From Streptomyces sp. WAC05374 (lineage in GTDB: Bacteria; Actinomycetota; Actinomycetes; Streptomycetales; Streptomycetaceae), in the NCBI RefSeq assembly GCF_004353505.1, contig NZ_SMNQ01000016.1:62001-126000 (forward strand): a stretch of DNA of 64,000 nucleotides. Direction: 5' to 3'. Shown here in pieces: positions 17,815 through 25,705 of this stretch (positions are counted from its first letter, which is position 1; each line of letters begins with the position of its first letter). The translations under genes and the position numbers were made by a program. The notes under the pieces are model-generated. The model was not told where the DNA came from and did no database searches. It was given only the letters and a program-made list of their open reading frames with translations.

Positions 17815-18819
17815 TCACTCAGGGTTGTCCGCGAGCGATCTCGCCGCCTTGACGCAGTGGGCCAGCGCGGCGCGGGCGTACACGGGCGAGGCGCCCGCCA
17901 GCCCGCACGACGGGGTGACCACGAGCGACTCGGCGAGAGTCCCCGGATTCAGCCCCAGCCTGCGCCACAGCGTCCTGACACCCATGACGCTACCGGCAGG
18001 GTCTGACAATGGGCCGTCGGTGGACCCCACGACGCCCGCGAACAGCGTCGTGCCGCCCTCGACCGCCTCCCCGATCGCCTCCTCGTCACGCTCGGTGAGC
18101 AGCCCGAAATCGAACGAGATGCCCGCCGCGCCGGCGCGCCGCAGCAGCCCGAACGGCACCTCCGGGGCGCACGAGTGCACGATCACCGGCCCGTCGTGCG
18201 CGGCCATGACGTCCCGCAGCGCGCCCTCCACGACCTGCCGGTCCACCGCCCGGTGCGTCCGGTAGCCGCTCGCGGTCGGCACCCGCCCGCGCAGCACCGC
18301 GGTCAGGGACGGCTCGTCGAGCTGGAGCACGACCCGGGCGCCCGGCACCCGGCGCCGCACCTGCGCGAGGTGGCCGCGCAGCCCCTCCGCCAGCGAGGCC
18401 GCGAGGTCCCGGCAGGCACCGGGGTCGCCCAGCGCGGCCTCGCCACCGCGCAGCTCCAGGGCGGCGGCCAGCGTCCACGGCCCCACGGCCTGCACCTTCA
18501 GGGGCCCTTGGTACCCCTGCGTGAACTCCTCCAGGGCGTCGAGGTCCTCGCCCATCCAGGACCACGCCCGCCGGGTGTCGCGACCGGGCCGGTCGGCGAC
18601 CCGCCAGCCGCTCGGCTCCACGTGCGCGTACATCTCGACGAGCAGCCCGAGGGTCCGCCCGATCATGTCGGCGCCCGGACCGCGGGCGGGCAGCTCCGCG
18701 AGGTGCGGGAAGTCCTCGAAGGTCCCGGTGACCGTCTTGGCGGCCTCCCGCGCGTCGCCGCCGGGCATGGACCCGACGCCGGTGGCCGGGCCCCAGTTGA
18801 CGTCCTCGTTCCGGCTCAT
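17815..18819 (-). CDS. Cobalamin-independent methionine synthase-like (MetE C-terminal domain) protein
   Basis: 334 residues, resembling the C-terminal catalytic barrel of MetE without its N-terminal half. The N-terminus has TGVGSMPG, typical of these short homologues. LQLDEPSL and zinc-ligand motifs HSCAPEVPF and TPSCGLAG (the His-x-Cys plus late Cys pattern) are present, so zinc and thiol chemistry is likely conserved. Stand-alone versions may transfer methyl groups from donors other than polyglutamyl-methyltetrahydrofolate. The ATG overlaps the stop of the upstream dehydrogenase (ATGA), so translation is coupled. ligA begins 22 bp past its stop. Confidence 0.85.
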   Translation of the reverse strand: MSRNEDVNWGPATGVGSMPGGDAREAAKTVTGTFEDFPHLAELPARGPGADMIGRTLGLLVEMYAHVEPSGWRVADRPGRDTRRAWSWMGEDLDALEEFTQGYQGPLKVQAVGPWTLAAALELRGGEAALGDPGACRDLAASLAEGLRGHLAQVRRRVPGARVVLQLDEPSLTAVLRGRVPTASGYRTHRAVDRQVVEGALRDVMAAHDGPVIVHSCAPEVPFGLLRRAGAAGISFDFGLLTERDEEAIGEAVEGGTTLFAGVVGSTDGPLSDPAGSVMGVRTLWRRLGLNPGTLAESLVVTPSCGLAGASPVYARAALAHCVKAARSLADNPE

Positions 18820-19514
18820 CGTCCCGGCCGCACCGTCAGGTCGTTGATCTCCGCGTCGCGCGGCAGGTCGATGGCCGTGAGGATCGCCGTGGCGACCGAC
18901 TCGGGGTCGATCCAGCGCGACGCGTCGTACTCCTTGCCCTCCTGCTGGTGCACCTTGGCCTGCATGGGGCTGGCCGTGCGGCCGGGGTAGACGGACGTGA
19001 CGCGCACCCCGCCCGCGTGCTCCTCCTGGCGCAGCGAGTCGGCCAGCGCCTTGAGGCCGTGCTTGGAGGCGGCGTACGCGGACCACTCGGCGTGGGCGTT
19101 CAGGCCGGCGCCGGAGTTGACGAACACGACGTGCCCCTGGGACACCCGCAACTGGGGCAGGAGCAGCCGGGTGAGCTCGGCGGGCGCGACGAGGTTGACG
19201 TCGAGCTGGTGCCGCCACGCCCTGGTGGTGAGGTCGCCGACCCGCCCGAGGTCGACGACGCCCGCGATGTGCAGCAGCGAGTCGAGCCGGTCGGGCAGGG
19301 TCTGGTGGGAGAAGGCCCAGGAGAGCCGGTCGGGGTTGGCGAGGTCGCCGACGAGCGTGCGCGCCCCGGGGAGGCTGTCGGCCAGTTCCTTGGCGCGCCC
19401 GGCGTCACGGGCCAGCAGGACCAGGTCGTCGCCGCGCTCGTGCAGGCGCCGGGCGACGGCCGCGCCGATGCCGGACCCCGCCCCGGTGATCATGTGAGTA
19501 GCCATACGGGCCAT
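18816..19514 (-). CDS. Short-chain dehydrogenase/reductase (SDR)
   Basis: 232 residues, classical SDR length. The cofactor site ITGAGSGIGAAVARRL is at the N-terminus, the structural NxxG region is replaced by LLHIAGVVDLG, and the catalytic Ser and YxxxK are in FVNSGAGLNAHAEWSAYAASKHGLKALAD. It probably oxidises or reduces a carbonyl or alcohol with NAD(P). The ATG at 19514 is used; an ATG at 19505 is possible, and neither has a strong ribosome site. It starts 20 bp after the LOG gene and overlaps the MetE-like gene by 4 bp. Confidence 0.9.
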   Translation of the reverse strand: MARMATHMITGAGSGIGAAVARRLHERGDDLVLLARDAGRAKELADSLPGARTLVGDLANPDRLSWAFSHQTLPDRLDSLLHIAGVVDLGRVGDLTTRAWRHQLDVNLVAPAELTRLLLPQLRVSQGHVVFVNSGAGLNAHAEWSAYAASKHGLKALADSLRQEEHAGGVRVTSVYPGRTASPMQAKVHQQEGKEYDASRWIDPESVATAILTAIDLPRDAEINDLTVRPGR

Positions 19515-19533
19515 GCTCGCATCCGGGAGGCGG

Positions 19534-20073
19534 CTACCGGATCCCGGCGCTCTCCTCCAGGTAGGCGAGGGCGGAGACCCCGTCCTCCGCGAAGAAGACC
19601 AGGTCGGTCAGCGGCAGCGGAAGGAAGCCCTCGGCGTCCATGCGCCGGAACTGCTCCTTGAGCCCGTCGTAGAAGCCCGCCGCGTTGAGCAGGACGACGG
19701 GCTTGGTGTGCTTGCCGTGCTTCTTCAGTTCCAGGATCTCGGTGGCCTCGTCGAGGGTGCCCGTGCCGCCGACCATGATGACGACCGCGTCGGCCTTGGC
19801 GAGCATCAGCGCCTTCCTCTCGGCGAGGTCCCTGGCGAAGACCATCTCGTCCGCGCCGGGCCGTGCCTTGGCGGCCAGGAAGTCCACGGACACGCCGACG
19901 AGCCGGCCGCCCGCCTCCTGGACCCCGTCCGCCACCACCTTCATCAGACCGGCGTCGCTGCCGCCCCACACCAGGGTGTGCCCACCCTTCCCGAGCAGTT
20001 CGGCGAACTCCCGCGCGGGAACGGTGTAGCGCTCGTCGAGGTCGGCGGCGGAGAGGAAGACGCAGATGTTCAT
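19534..20073 (-). CDS. LOG-family protein (possible cytokinin riboside 5'-monophosphate phosphoribohydrolase)
   Basis: 179 residues. The family motif appears as VGGTGTLDEATEI (PGGxGTxxE type with the leading Pro replaced by Val), together with VWGGSDAGLMKVVADG near the N-terminus. LOG proteins cleave nucleoside monophosphates such as AMP or cytokinin nucleotides to base and ribose 5-phosphate; older annotations called them lysine decarboxylases. The loss of the Pro is mild and the Glu is kept. It heads the operon running to ligA and is divergent from the DUF427 gene 51 bp away. Confidence 0.87.
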   Translation of the reverse strand: MNICVFLSAADLDERYTVPAREFAELLGKGGHTLVWGGSDAGLMKVVADGVQEAGGRLVGVSVDFLAAKARPGADEMVFARDLAERKALMLAKADAVVIMVGGTGTLDEATEILELKKHGKHTKPVVLLNAAGFYDGLKEQFRRMDAEGFLPLPLTDLVFFAEDGVSALAYLEESAGIR

Positions 20074-20124
20074 GGGACCCACGGTACGGGGAATCCGGCG
20101 CCCGGCACGGTCGTTGCACCGGCC

Positions 20125-20460
20125 ATGACGACTGGACACCGCATCACCGTCGAGCCGGGCACGGAGCACGTACGCGTCGTCCTCGGCGGACGGGTGGTCG
20201 CGGAGAGCCACCGGCCCGTGGTGCTGCGCGAGACGGGCTGCCCCGTGCGGTACTACCTGCCGGAGGCGGACGTACGGATGGACCTCCTGACCCCCTCGCC
20301 GTCGCGGACCTACTGCCCGTTCAAGGGCACGGCGTCGTACTGGTCGCTGGACGGCGCGAAGGACGCGGCGTGGGCGTACCCGGAGCCCAAGGACGAGGTG
20401 GCCGGGATCAAGGGGCACCTCTGTTTCTACGAAACAGAGGTGGTGCGAGGCGGGCGATGA
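20125..20460 (+). CDS. DUF427 domain protein
   Basis: 111 residues covering one DUF427 domain: VRVVLGGRVVAES, the ETGCPVRYYLPEADV strand pair, then TYCPFKGTASYWSL and DAAWAYPEPKDEVAGIKGHLCFYE. DUF427 is a small beta barrel of unclear enzymatic role. Near its 3' end a perfect 12-bp inverted repeat (20416-20442) lies in the coding sequence and forces rare codons (TGT, ACA). The ATG at 20125 fits the family N-terminus. It is divergent from the LOG gene and 30 bp upstream of the alpha/beta hydrolase. Confidence 0.88.
   Translation: MTTGHRITVEPGTEHVRVVLGGRVVAESHRPVVLRETGCPVRYYLPEADVRMDLLTPSPSRTYCPFKGTASYWSLDGAKDAAWAYPEPKDEVAGIKGHLCFYETEVVRGGR
20416..20442. promoter_or_regulatory. Perfect 12-bp inverted repeat inside the DUF427 coding region
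   Basis: CACCTCTGTTTC at 20416-20427 and its exact reverse complement at 20431-20442 are separated by TAC. The arms are about half A/T in DNA that is otherwise over 70% G/C. It ends 49 bp before the start of the alpha/beta hydrolase gene, so it could be an operator or a 3'-end hairpin. It lacks the spacing of a standard Streptomyces SOS box. Confidence 0.5.
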
Positions 20461-20490
20461 GTTTCCCGCCGCGCCGGGGTCTGCCCCCGT

Positions 20491-21279
20491 ATGGAGACCT
20501 GGAGCAGGACGATCACGTCGGCCGACGGCACGCCCCTCGCCTGCCAGTGGCGCGGCGAGGGACCGCCGGTGGTCCTGGTGAGCGGGGCGCTGAGCACCGG
20601 TGCCGGTGAGGCGCCGCTCGCCGGGCTGCTGGCGCCGTACTTCCGGACGTACACCTACGACCGGCGCGGGCGGGGCGGCAGCGGCGACGCCGGGCGGTAC
20701 GCCGTGGAGCGGGAGATAGCCGACCTGGCGGCGGTCGTCGCGGAGGCCGGCGAGGGCGCGGGCGTGTTCGGGATGTCGTCGGGCGGCGCGCTCGCCCTGG
20801 AGGCGGCCGCGGCCGGGGTCCCGATCCCCCGGCTCGCCCTGTACGAGCCGCCCTACCGCGCCGACCCGGCGGACCGGGAGGCGTACGCCGAGCGGACCGC
20901 GCGCCTGGAGCGGCTGGTGGCCGACGGGCGGTTCGGCGACGCGCTGGCGCTGTTCCTGGCCGACACGCCACCGGCCGAGCTCGCCGGGCTCCGTGCCTCG
21001 CCCCTGTGGTCCTCGCTGGAGGCGGTGGCCCACACGCTGCCCCACGACCACGCCGTGCTCGGCGACGGCCTGGTGCCCGCCGAGCGCCTGGCCGCCGTCT
21101 CCGGGCGCGTGCTGGTCGTGGACGGCGGCGCGAGCCCCTCATGGCTGCGCGAGACGGCCCGCGCGGTCGCCCGGGCGGTACCGCGCGGGCGCCACGGCAC
21201 GCTGACGGGCCAGACCCACGCGGTGGCGCCGCACGTCCTGGCACCGGTGCTGAGGGGCTTCCTGTCCGCGACGGACTGA
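20491..21279 (+). CDS. Alpha/beta hydrolase
   Basis: 262 residues with the alpha/beta hydrolase plan. PPVVLVSGAL precedes the oxyanion loop, YDRRGRGGSGDAG follows, and the nucleophile elbow is GMSSGGALAL (Ser about residue 97). A late Asp (VVDGGAS) and a His in GQTHAVAPHVL complete a plausible triad. The substrate is unknown; ester hydrolases or peroxidase-like members of this group look alike. It follows DUF427 by 30 bp and is convergent with mnmA, 43 bp away. Confidence 0.87.
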   Translation: METWSRTITSADGTPLACQWRGEGPPVVLVSGALSTGAGEAPLAGLLAPYFRTYTYDRRGRGGSGDAGRYAVEREIADLAAVVAEAGEGAGVFGMSSGGALALEAAAAGVPIPRLALYEPPYRADPADREAYAERTARLERLVADGRFGDALALFLADTPPAELAGLRASPLWSSLEAVAHTLPHDHAVLGDGLVPAERLAAVSGRVLVVDGGASPSWLRETARAVARAVPRGRHGTLTGQTHAVAPHVLAPVLRGFLSATD

Positions 21280-21322
21280 CCGGTGCCGGACCGAGCCGAA
21301 CCGGCCGGGGCCAAGGCGCCGG

Positions 21323-22447
21323 TCAGGCCGGGACCGACGCCCGCCGGGTCGTCGTGGCGATGGTCGCCGAACCGACCACCCGGGTGTCGTCGTAGAGGAC
21401 GATCGCCTGCCCGGGGGCCACGCCGCGGACGGGTTCGGCGAAGGTGACGCGCAGCTCGCCGCCCTCCAGGGTGGCCGTGACCGGGGTCTCGCCGCCGTGG
21501 GCGCGGAGCTGGGCCGTGTAGGCGCCGGGGCCGGAGGGGGCGGTGCCGCACCAGCGGGGCTTGATGGCGGTCAGGGCCGTGACGTCGAGGGCCTCGGCGG
21601 GGCCCACCGTCACGGTGTTGTTCACGGGCGAGATGTCCAGGACGTACCGGGGCTTGCCGTCCGGGGCGGGGTGACCGATGCGCAGGCCCTTGCGCTGGCC
21701 GATGGTGAAGCCGTAGGCGCCGTCGTGGGTGCCGACCTTGGCACCGGACTCGTCGACGATGTCGCCCTCGGCCCTGCCCAGGCGGGAGGCGAGGAAGCCC
21801 TGGGTGTCACCGTCGGCGATGAAGCAGATGTCGTGGCTGTCGGGCTTCTTGGCCACGGCCAGACCCCGCCGCTCAGCCTCCGCGCGGATCTCGTCCTTGG
21901 TGGTGAGGGTGTCGCCCAGCGGGAACATCGCGTGCGCGAGCTGCTTCTCGTCCAGGACGCCGAGGACGTACGACTGGTCCTTGGCCATGTCGGAGGCCCG
22001 GTGGAGCTCCCGGGTGCCGTCCTCGCGGGTCACGATCGTCGCGTAGTGGCCGGTGCAGACCGCGTCGAAGCCCAGCGCGAGGGCCTTGTCCAGCAGCGCC
22101 GCGAACTTGATCTTCTCGTTGCACCGCAGGCACGGGTTGGGGGTGCGCCCCGCCTCGTACTCGGCGACGAAGTCGTCCACGACGTCCTCACGGAACCGCT
22201 CGGCCAGGTCCCACACGTAGAACGGGATGCCGATCACGTCGGCCGCGCGGCGGGCGTCGCGCGAGTCCTCGATGGTGCAGCAGCCCCGCGCGCCGGTGCG
22301 GAAGGACTGCGGGTTCGCGGACAGGGCGAGGTGCACCCCGGTGACGTCGTGGCCCGCCTCGGCGGCGCGGGCGGCGGCGACGGCGGAGTCCACGCCGCCG
22401 GACATGGCGGCGAGCACACGGAGGGGGCGCTGGGGAGTCTGAGTCAT
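21323..22447 (-). CDS. mnmA: tRNA-specific 2-thiouridylase
   Basis: 374 residues. MnmA adenylates U34 of Lys, Glu and Gln tRNAs and inserts sulfur to give 2-thiouridine. The PP-loop SGGVDS is at residues 16-21. The catalytic cysteines are in TPNPCLRCNEKIKF and HDICFIADGD, and GYAFTIGQRKGL-type IGQRKGL is present. The C-terminal beta domain ends near VVGSATIATTTRR. The start is ATG at 22447 with GGTAGGG close upstream. The cysteine desulfurase gene nearby on the same strand is the likely sulfur source, although an amidase gene on the other strand lies between them. Confidence 0.97.
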   Translation of the reverse strand: MTQTPQRPLRVLAAMSGGVDSAVAAARAAEAGHDVTGVHLALSANPQSFRTGARGCCTIEDSRDARRAADVIGIPFYVWDLAERFREDVVDDFVAEYEAGRTPNPCLRCNEKIKFAALLDKALALGFDAVCTGHYATIVTREDGTRELHRASDMAKDQSYVLGVLDEKQLAHAMFPLGDTLTTKDEIRAEAERRGLAVAKKPDSHDICFIADGDTQGFLASRLGRAEGDIVDESGAKVGTHDGAYGFTIGQRKGLRIGHPAPDGKPRYVLDISPVNNTVTVGPAEALDVTALTAIKPRWCGTAPSGPGAYTAQLRAHGGETPVTATLEGGELRVTFAEPVRGVAPGQAIVLYDDTRVVGSATIATTTRRASVPA

Positions 22448-22507
22448 AGCCCTACCAGGGTACGGGCCCCGGGAACCATGCTCACGTGCGTATGCGTTGA
22501 CGATCAC

Positions 22508-23167
22508 ATGGACGCGAAGAGGCGGGGGACGGTGGGCCGTCGCGCGGTGCTGATCGGCGGCGGGGCGGCCGTCGTGGGCGCGGCGGTGCTGGCGCGTGAC
22601 GAGCTGCGCCGGGCCTGGTACCGGGTGCCGGGGGTGGAGAAGGAGCGCGTGGCCGGTGAGCTGGACCACGCGGGCGCGCAGTGGACGGCGGCGTCACGGG
22701 CGAACTGGCGGTACGCCGACCGTCCGGACGACTTCACGATCGACCGGGTCGTCATCCATGTCGTCCAGGGCGACTTCCCCACCGCCCTGAAGGTGTTCAA
22801 GGACCCGGAGCACGGCGCGGCGACCCACTACGTCGTCCGCAAGGACGGGCACATCGCGCAGATGATCCGGGAGCTGGACGTGGCGTTCCACGCGGGCGAC
22901 CGGGACATGAACGAACGGAGCATCGGCATCGAGCACGAGGGGTTCGTGGACCGGCCGCAGGACTTCACGGACGCGATGTACGCCTCGTCGGCGCGGCTGA
23001 CGGCGGGAATTTGCGCGCGGTACGGCATACCGGTGGACCGCGAGCACATCATCGGCCACGTGGAGGTGGAGGGCACCGACCACACCGATCCGGGGCCGCA
23101 CTGGGACTGGGAGAAGTACATGCGGCTCGTACGGGCCGCCTCCCGCCCGCCGTCCGCCGCTAGCTGA
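22508..23167 (+). CDS. N-acetylmuramoyl-L-alanine amidase (Amidase_2 / PGRP fold), exported or membrane-anchored
   Basis: 219 residues. A twin-arginine-like N-terminus (GRRAVLIGGGAAVVGAAVLA) is followed by a zinc amidase domain with the ligands of the T7-lysozyme/PGRP family: His in VVIHVVQGD, the FHAGDRDMNERSIGIEHEGF strand and His in GTDHTDPGPHWDW. It should cut the bond between muramic acid and the stem peptide of peptidoglycan outside the membrane. No strong ribosome site precedes the ATG at 22508. It sits between mnmA and the cysteine desulfurase gene on the opposite strand, and its 3' end overlaps the desulfurase stop by 8 bp. Confidence 0.9.
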   Translation: MDAKRRGTVGRRAVLIGGGAAVVGAAVLARDELRRAWYRVPGVEKERVAGELDHAGAQWTAASRANWRYADRPDDFTIDRVVIHVVQGDFPTALKVFKDPEHGAATHYVVRKDGHIAQMIRELDVAFHAGDRDMNERSIGIEHEGFVDRPQDFTDAMYASSARLTAGICARYGIPVDREHIIGHVEVEGTDHTDPGPHWDWEKYMRLVRAASRPPSAAS

Positions 23168-24329
23168 GGCCCGCCGTCCGGGCGCGCTCCACGGCCGGGC
23201 CGATCGCCTTGGCGACCGCCTCGACGTCGGCGCGCGTCGAGGTGTGGCCGAGCGTGAAGCGCAGCGTGCCGCGCGCGAGGTCGGGGTCGGTGCCGGTGGC
23301 CAGGAGGACGTGGCTGGGCTGGGCGACGCCGGCGGTGCACGCCGAGCCGGTGGAGCACTCGATGCCCTGGGCGTCCAGGAGCAGCAGCAGCGAGTCGCCC
23401 TCGCAGCCGGGGAAGGTGAAGTGGGCGTTGGCGGGCAGGCGTCCGCCCGGGGCCGGGTCGCCGCCGAGGATCGCGTCCGGGACGGCCGCGCGGACGGCGT
23501 CGACCAGGTCGTCGCGCAGGGCGCCGATCTCGCGGGCGTACTCCTCGCGGCGCTCGGCGGCCAGGCGCCCCGCCACCGCGAAGGCGGCGACCGCCGGGAC
23601 GTCGAGCGTGCCGGAGCGGACGTGGCGTTCCTGCCCGCCGCCGTGCAGCACCGGCACGGGGCTGTACTCGCGGCCGAGCAGCAGCGCCCCGATGCCGTAC
23701 GGGCCGCCGATCTTGTGGCCGGAAACCGTCAGGGCGGCGAGGCCGGAGCCGGTGAAGCCCACCGGCACCTGCCCGAAGGCCTGGACGGCGTCCGCGTGCA
23801 GCGGGACGTCGAACTCGGCCGCCACCGCGGCCAGTTCGGCGACCGGCATGAGGGTGCCGATCTCGTTGTTGGCCCACATCACGGTGGCGAGGGCGACGCT
23901 CGACGGGTCGCGCTCGATGGCCTCCCGGAGTGCCTCCGGGTGCACGCGCCCGTACCGGTCGACGGGCAGGTACTCGACGGTGGCGCCCTCGTGCTCGCCG
24001 AGCCAGTGCACGGCGTCGAGGACGGCGTGGTGCTCGACGGGGCTGGCCAGCACCCGGACGCGGCGCGGGTCGGCGTCCCGGCGGGCCCAGTACAGGCCCT
24101 TGACGGCGAGGTTGTCCGCCTCGGTGCCGCCAGAGGTCAGGACGACCTCGCTGGGGCGTGCGCCCAGCGCCTCGGCGAGGGCCTCACGGGCCTCCTCGAC
24201 GGTACGGCGGGCCCGGCGGCCGGCGGCGTGCAGCGAGGACGCGTTGCCCGTCACGGCGAGCTGGGCGGTCATCGCCTCGATCGCCTCCGGCAGCATGGGA
24301 GTGGTCGCGGCGTGGTCGAGGTAAGCCAT
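23160..24329 (-). CDS. Cysteine desulfurase (NifS/IscS type)
   Basis: 389 residues. This PLP enzyme takes sulfur from cysteine and passes it as a persulfide to acceptors such as MnmA or iron-sulfur scaffold proteins. It starts MAYLDHAATTPMLPEA, has the cofactor motif SGGTEADNLA, the PLP Lys in VSGHKIGGPYGIGALL and the persulfide Cys in ECSTGSACTAG. Class I features (a longer loop before the Cys) fit IscS/NifS rather than SufS. It is upstream of mnmA on the same strand, consistent with tRNA thiolation. Its stop overlaps the convergent amidase gene. Confidence 0.95.
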   Translation of the reverse strand: MAYLDHAATTPMLPEAIEAMTAQLAVTGNASSLHAAGRRARRTVEEAREALAEALGARPSEVVLTSGGTEADNLAVKGLYWARRDADPRRVRVLASPVEHHAVLDAVHWLGEHEGATVEYLPVDRYGRVHPEALREAIERDPSSVALATVMWANNEIGTLMPVAELAAVAAEFDVPLHADAVQAFGQVPVGFTGSGLAALTVSGHKIGGPYGIGALLLGREYSPVPVLHGGGQERHVRSGTLDVPAVAAFAVAGRLAAERREEYAREIGALRDDLVDAVRAAVPDAILGGDPAPGGRLPANAHFTFPGCEGDSLLLLLDAQGIECSTGSACTAGVAQPSHVLLATGTDPDLARGTLRFTLGHTSTRADVEAVAKAIGPAVERARTAGLS

Positions 24330-24408
24330 GGTGCAACGATTCTACGAGCCCCCCGCCCGCGGAGGATCAGCGCCGTATCGGCCGACTCGCACCGGCGCCC
24401 CGGCACCG

Positions 24409-24681
24409 TCAGGCGATGCTCCAGGAGACGGTGCCGTCCAGGGTGACCAGTGTGGCGAGGACGGCCAGGTCGGCGACGCCGAGTCCGAGGCCGAGCAGGG
24501 CCCGCCCGCGGCGCGCGGTGCCGCGCCGGAGGGCGAGCACGGCGAGGCCGATGGCGATGGGCCCGAGCAGGATGTTCATCACCAGCAGGCCCACCAGCCC
24601 CAGGACGAACGCCGCGACGGCCATCCCGTCGGCGTCACGCACCCGGTCGCGGGGGCGGGGAGTGGAGGTGGCGAGTTCCAT
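24409..24681 (-). CDS. Small DUF4190-like membrane protein (90 aa)
   Basis: 90 residues: a polar 20-residue start, then the DUF4190-type hairpin GMAVAAFVLGLVGLLVMNILLGPIAIGLAVLALRR in two helices, and a third hydrophobic segment GLGLGVADLAVLATLV. It is probably an inner-membrane protein of unknown role. GAGGAG lies 6 nt before the ATG. It follows the 48-aa membrane gene by 29 bp and probably shares its transcript. Confidence 0.82.
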   Translation of the reverse strand: MELATSTPRPRDRVRDADGMAVAAFVLGLVGLLVMNILLGPIAIGLAVLALRRGTARRGRALLGLGLGVADLAVLATLVTLDGTVSWSIA

Positions 24682-24710
24682 GGCTGTCTCCTCAGCGGTC
24701 GACTGTGACC

Positions 24711-24857
24711 TCAGCGGTGCTGTCGTTCCCGGACGGCGAAGATCAGCAGCCAGGTGCCGATCACGGCCGCGGCGACGAGGGTGACCGGGACGGGCACGTG
24801 CGCCACGGTCCCGAGGACGACACCCAGCATCAGCAGGGCGGCGACGATGAAGAACAT
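24711..24857 (-). CDS. Very small membrane protein (48 aa)
   Basis: 48 residues beginning MFFIVAALLMLGVVLGTVA, with two hydrophobic helices separated by HVPVPVT and a basic end VRERQHR. GGGAGG stands 8 nt before the ATG, which strongly supports translation despite the size. It is divergent from the TetR regulator gene, with the likely operators between them, so it may be the regulator's target together with the DUF4190 gene. Function unknown. Confidence 0.75.
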   Translation of the reverse strand: MFFIVAALLMLGVVLGTVAHVPVPVTLVAAAVIGTWLLIFAVRERQHR

Positions 24858-24904
24858 CGGATGACCTCCCTCGGTCTTCAGAGGTTCAGGGGGACACTCT
24901 TACG

Positions 24905-24977
24905 GAACACTTGTTCACTGACTACCCAGTCTAACGGTCCTCAGTCTGGAACAGTCCGGAGAACGGTTGTTTACTGA
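24905..24977. promoter_or_regulatory. Candidate TetR operators between the TetR gene and the small membrane genes
   Basis: The AT-rich divergent region contains TTGTTCACTGA (24911-24921) and TTGTTTACTGA (24967-24977), near-identical and 56 bp apart. The first is part of the perfect inverted repeat GAACA-CT-TGTTC (24905-24916), the second of a weaker GAAC-GGTT-GTTT. The second copy lies just before the TetR ATG at 24983, so autoregulation is plausible. Confidence 0.5.
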
Positions 24978-24982
24978 ATGGC

Positions 24983-25600
24983 ATGAGTCACACGTCCGGG
25001 ATCCGACAGGCCCAGAAACAGAAAACCCGTCAGGCCCTCCTGGACGCCGCCCTCCGGCTGCTGGAGGAGCAGAGCCTGAGCAGCCTCGGCCTGCGCGAGG
25101 TCACCCGCGCGGTCGGCGTCGCCCCGGCGGCCTTCTACCGCCACTTCCGCGACACCGCGGACCTCGGCGTCGCCCTTGTCGACGAGGCCCTGGGCAGCCT
25201 GCACGGCACGATCCGCACGACCCTGGCGGCCACCGGTGACACCGACGAACGCATCGCGGCCACCGTCGAGTTGATCGGCGGACTGGTACGCGAGTACCCC
25301 GCTCACGTCCGGTTCATCGCACGGGAACGGCACGGCGGCGTGGCGCCCGTGCGGGAGGCCATCGGCGGTCAACTCGAGCGCTTCGCGCGGGAGGTGGCCG
25401 ACGAGCTGGCCGGCCACCCCGAGAGCGCGGGCTGGGAGCGGGACGACCTGCTCATGCTCGCCGGGCTGTACGTGGACCACATGGTGATGACCGCCTCGGC
25501 GTTCCTGGCCACGCCCCGGGACGACTGGGACCGGGTGGCCGGGACCGCACGGCGACGGCTGCGACTGGTGAGCCTGGGCAGCCGTCACTGGCTGGACTGA
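24983..25600 (+). CDS. TetR-family transcriptional regulator (FabR-like DNA-binding domain)
   Basis: 205 residues. The N-terminal helix-turn-helix reads TRQALLDAALRLLEEQSLSSLGLREVTRAVGVAPAAFYRHF in segments; the recognition part GVAPAAFYRHF is the form found in FabR-type regulators of fatty-acid metabolism. The C-terminal helical domain (from about residue 60) would bind the ligand. Two similar sites just upstream suggest autorepression and control of the divergent membrane genes. A thioesterase is convergent downstream. The ligand is unknown. Confidence 0.9.
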   Translation: MSHTSGIRQAQKQKTRQALLDAALRLLEEQSLSSLGLREVTRAVGVAPAAFYRHFRDTADLGVALVDEALGSLHGTIRTTLAATGDTDERIAATVELIGGLVREYPAHVRFIARERHGGVAPVREAIGGQLERFAREVADELAGHPESAGWERDDLLMLAGLYVDHMVMTASAFLATPRDDWDRVAGTARRRLRLVSLGSRHWLD

Positions 25601-25617
25601 CACCCGGCGCGCACGGA

Positions 25618-25695
25618 GGCGGAAACCCCGCCGCCCGCCGCGCCGGTCACACGGCCGGCGCCCGGGGCGGAACCCCCGCCCGCCGCGCCGGTCAC
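25618..25695. repeat. Two-copy GC-rich direct repeat between convergent genes
   Basis: Copy 1 is 25618-25650 (33 bp) and copy 2 is 25666-25695 (30 bp), with a 48-bp period. They are identical apart from a 3-base difference and one substitution, and each ends CGCGCCGGTCAC. Each starts with a small GGCGG/CCGCC hairpin. They lie between the stops of the TetR and thioesterase genes and may act as bidirectional terminators. Confidence 0.7.
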
Positions 25696-25705
25696 GTCCC
25701 GGGCG

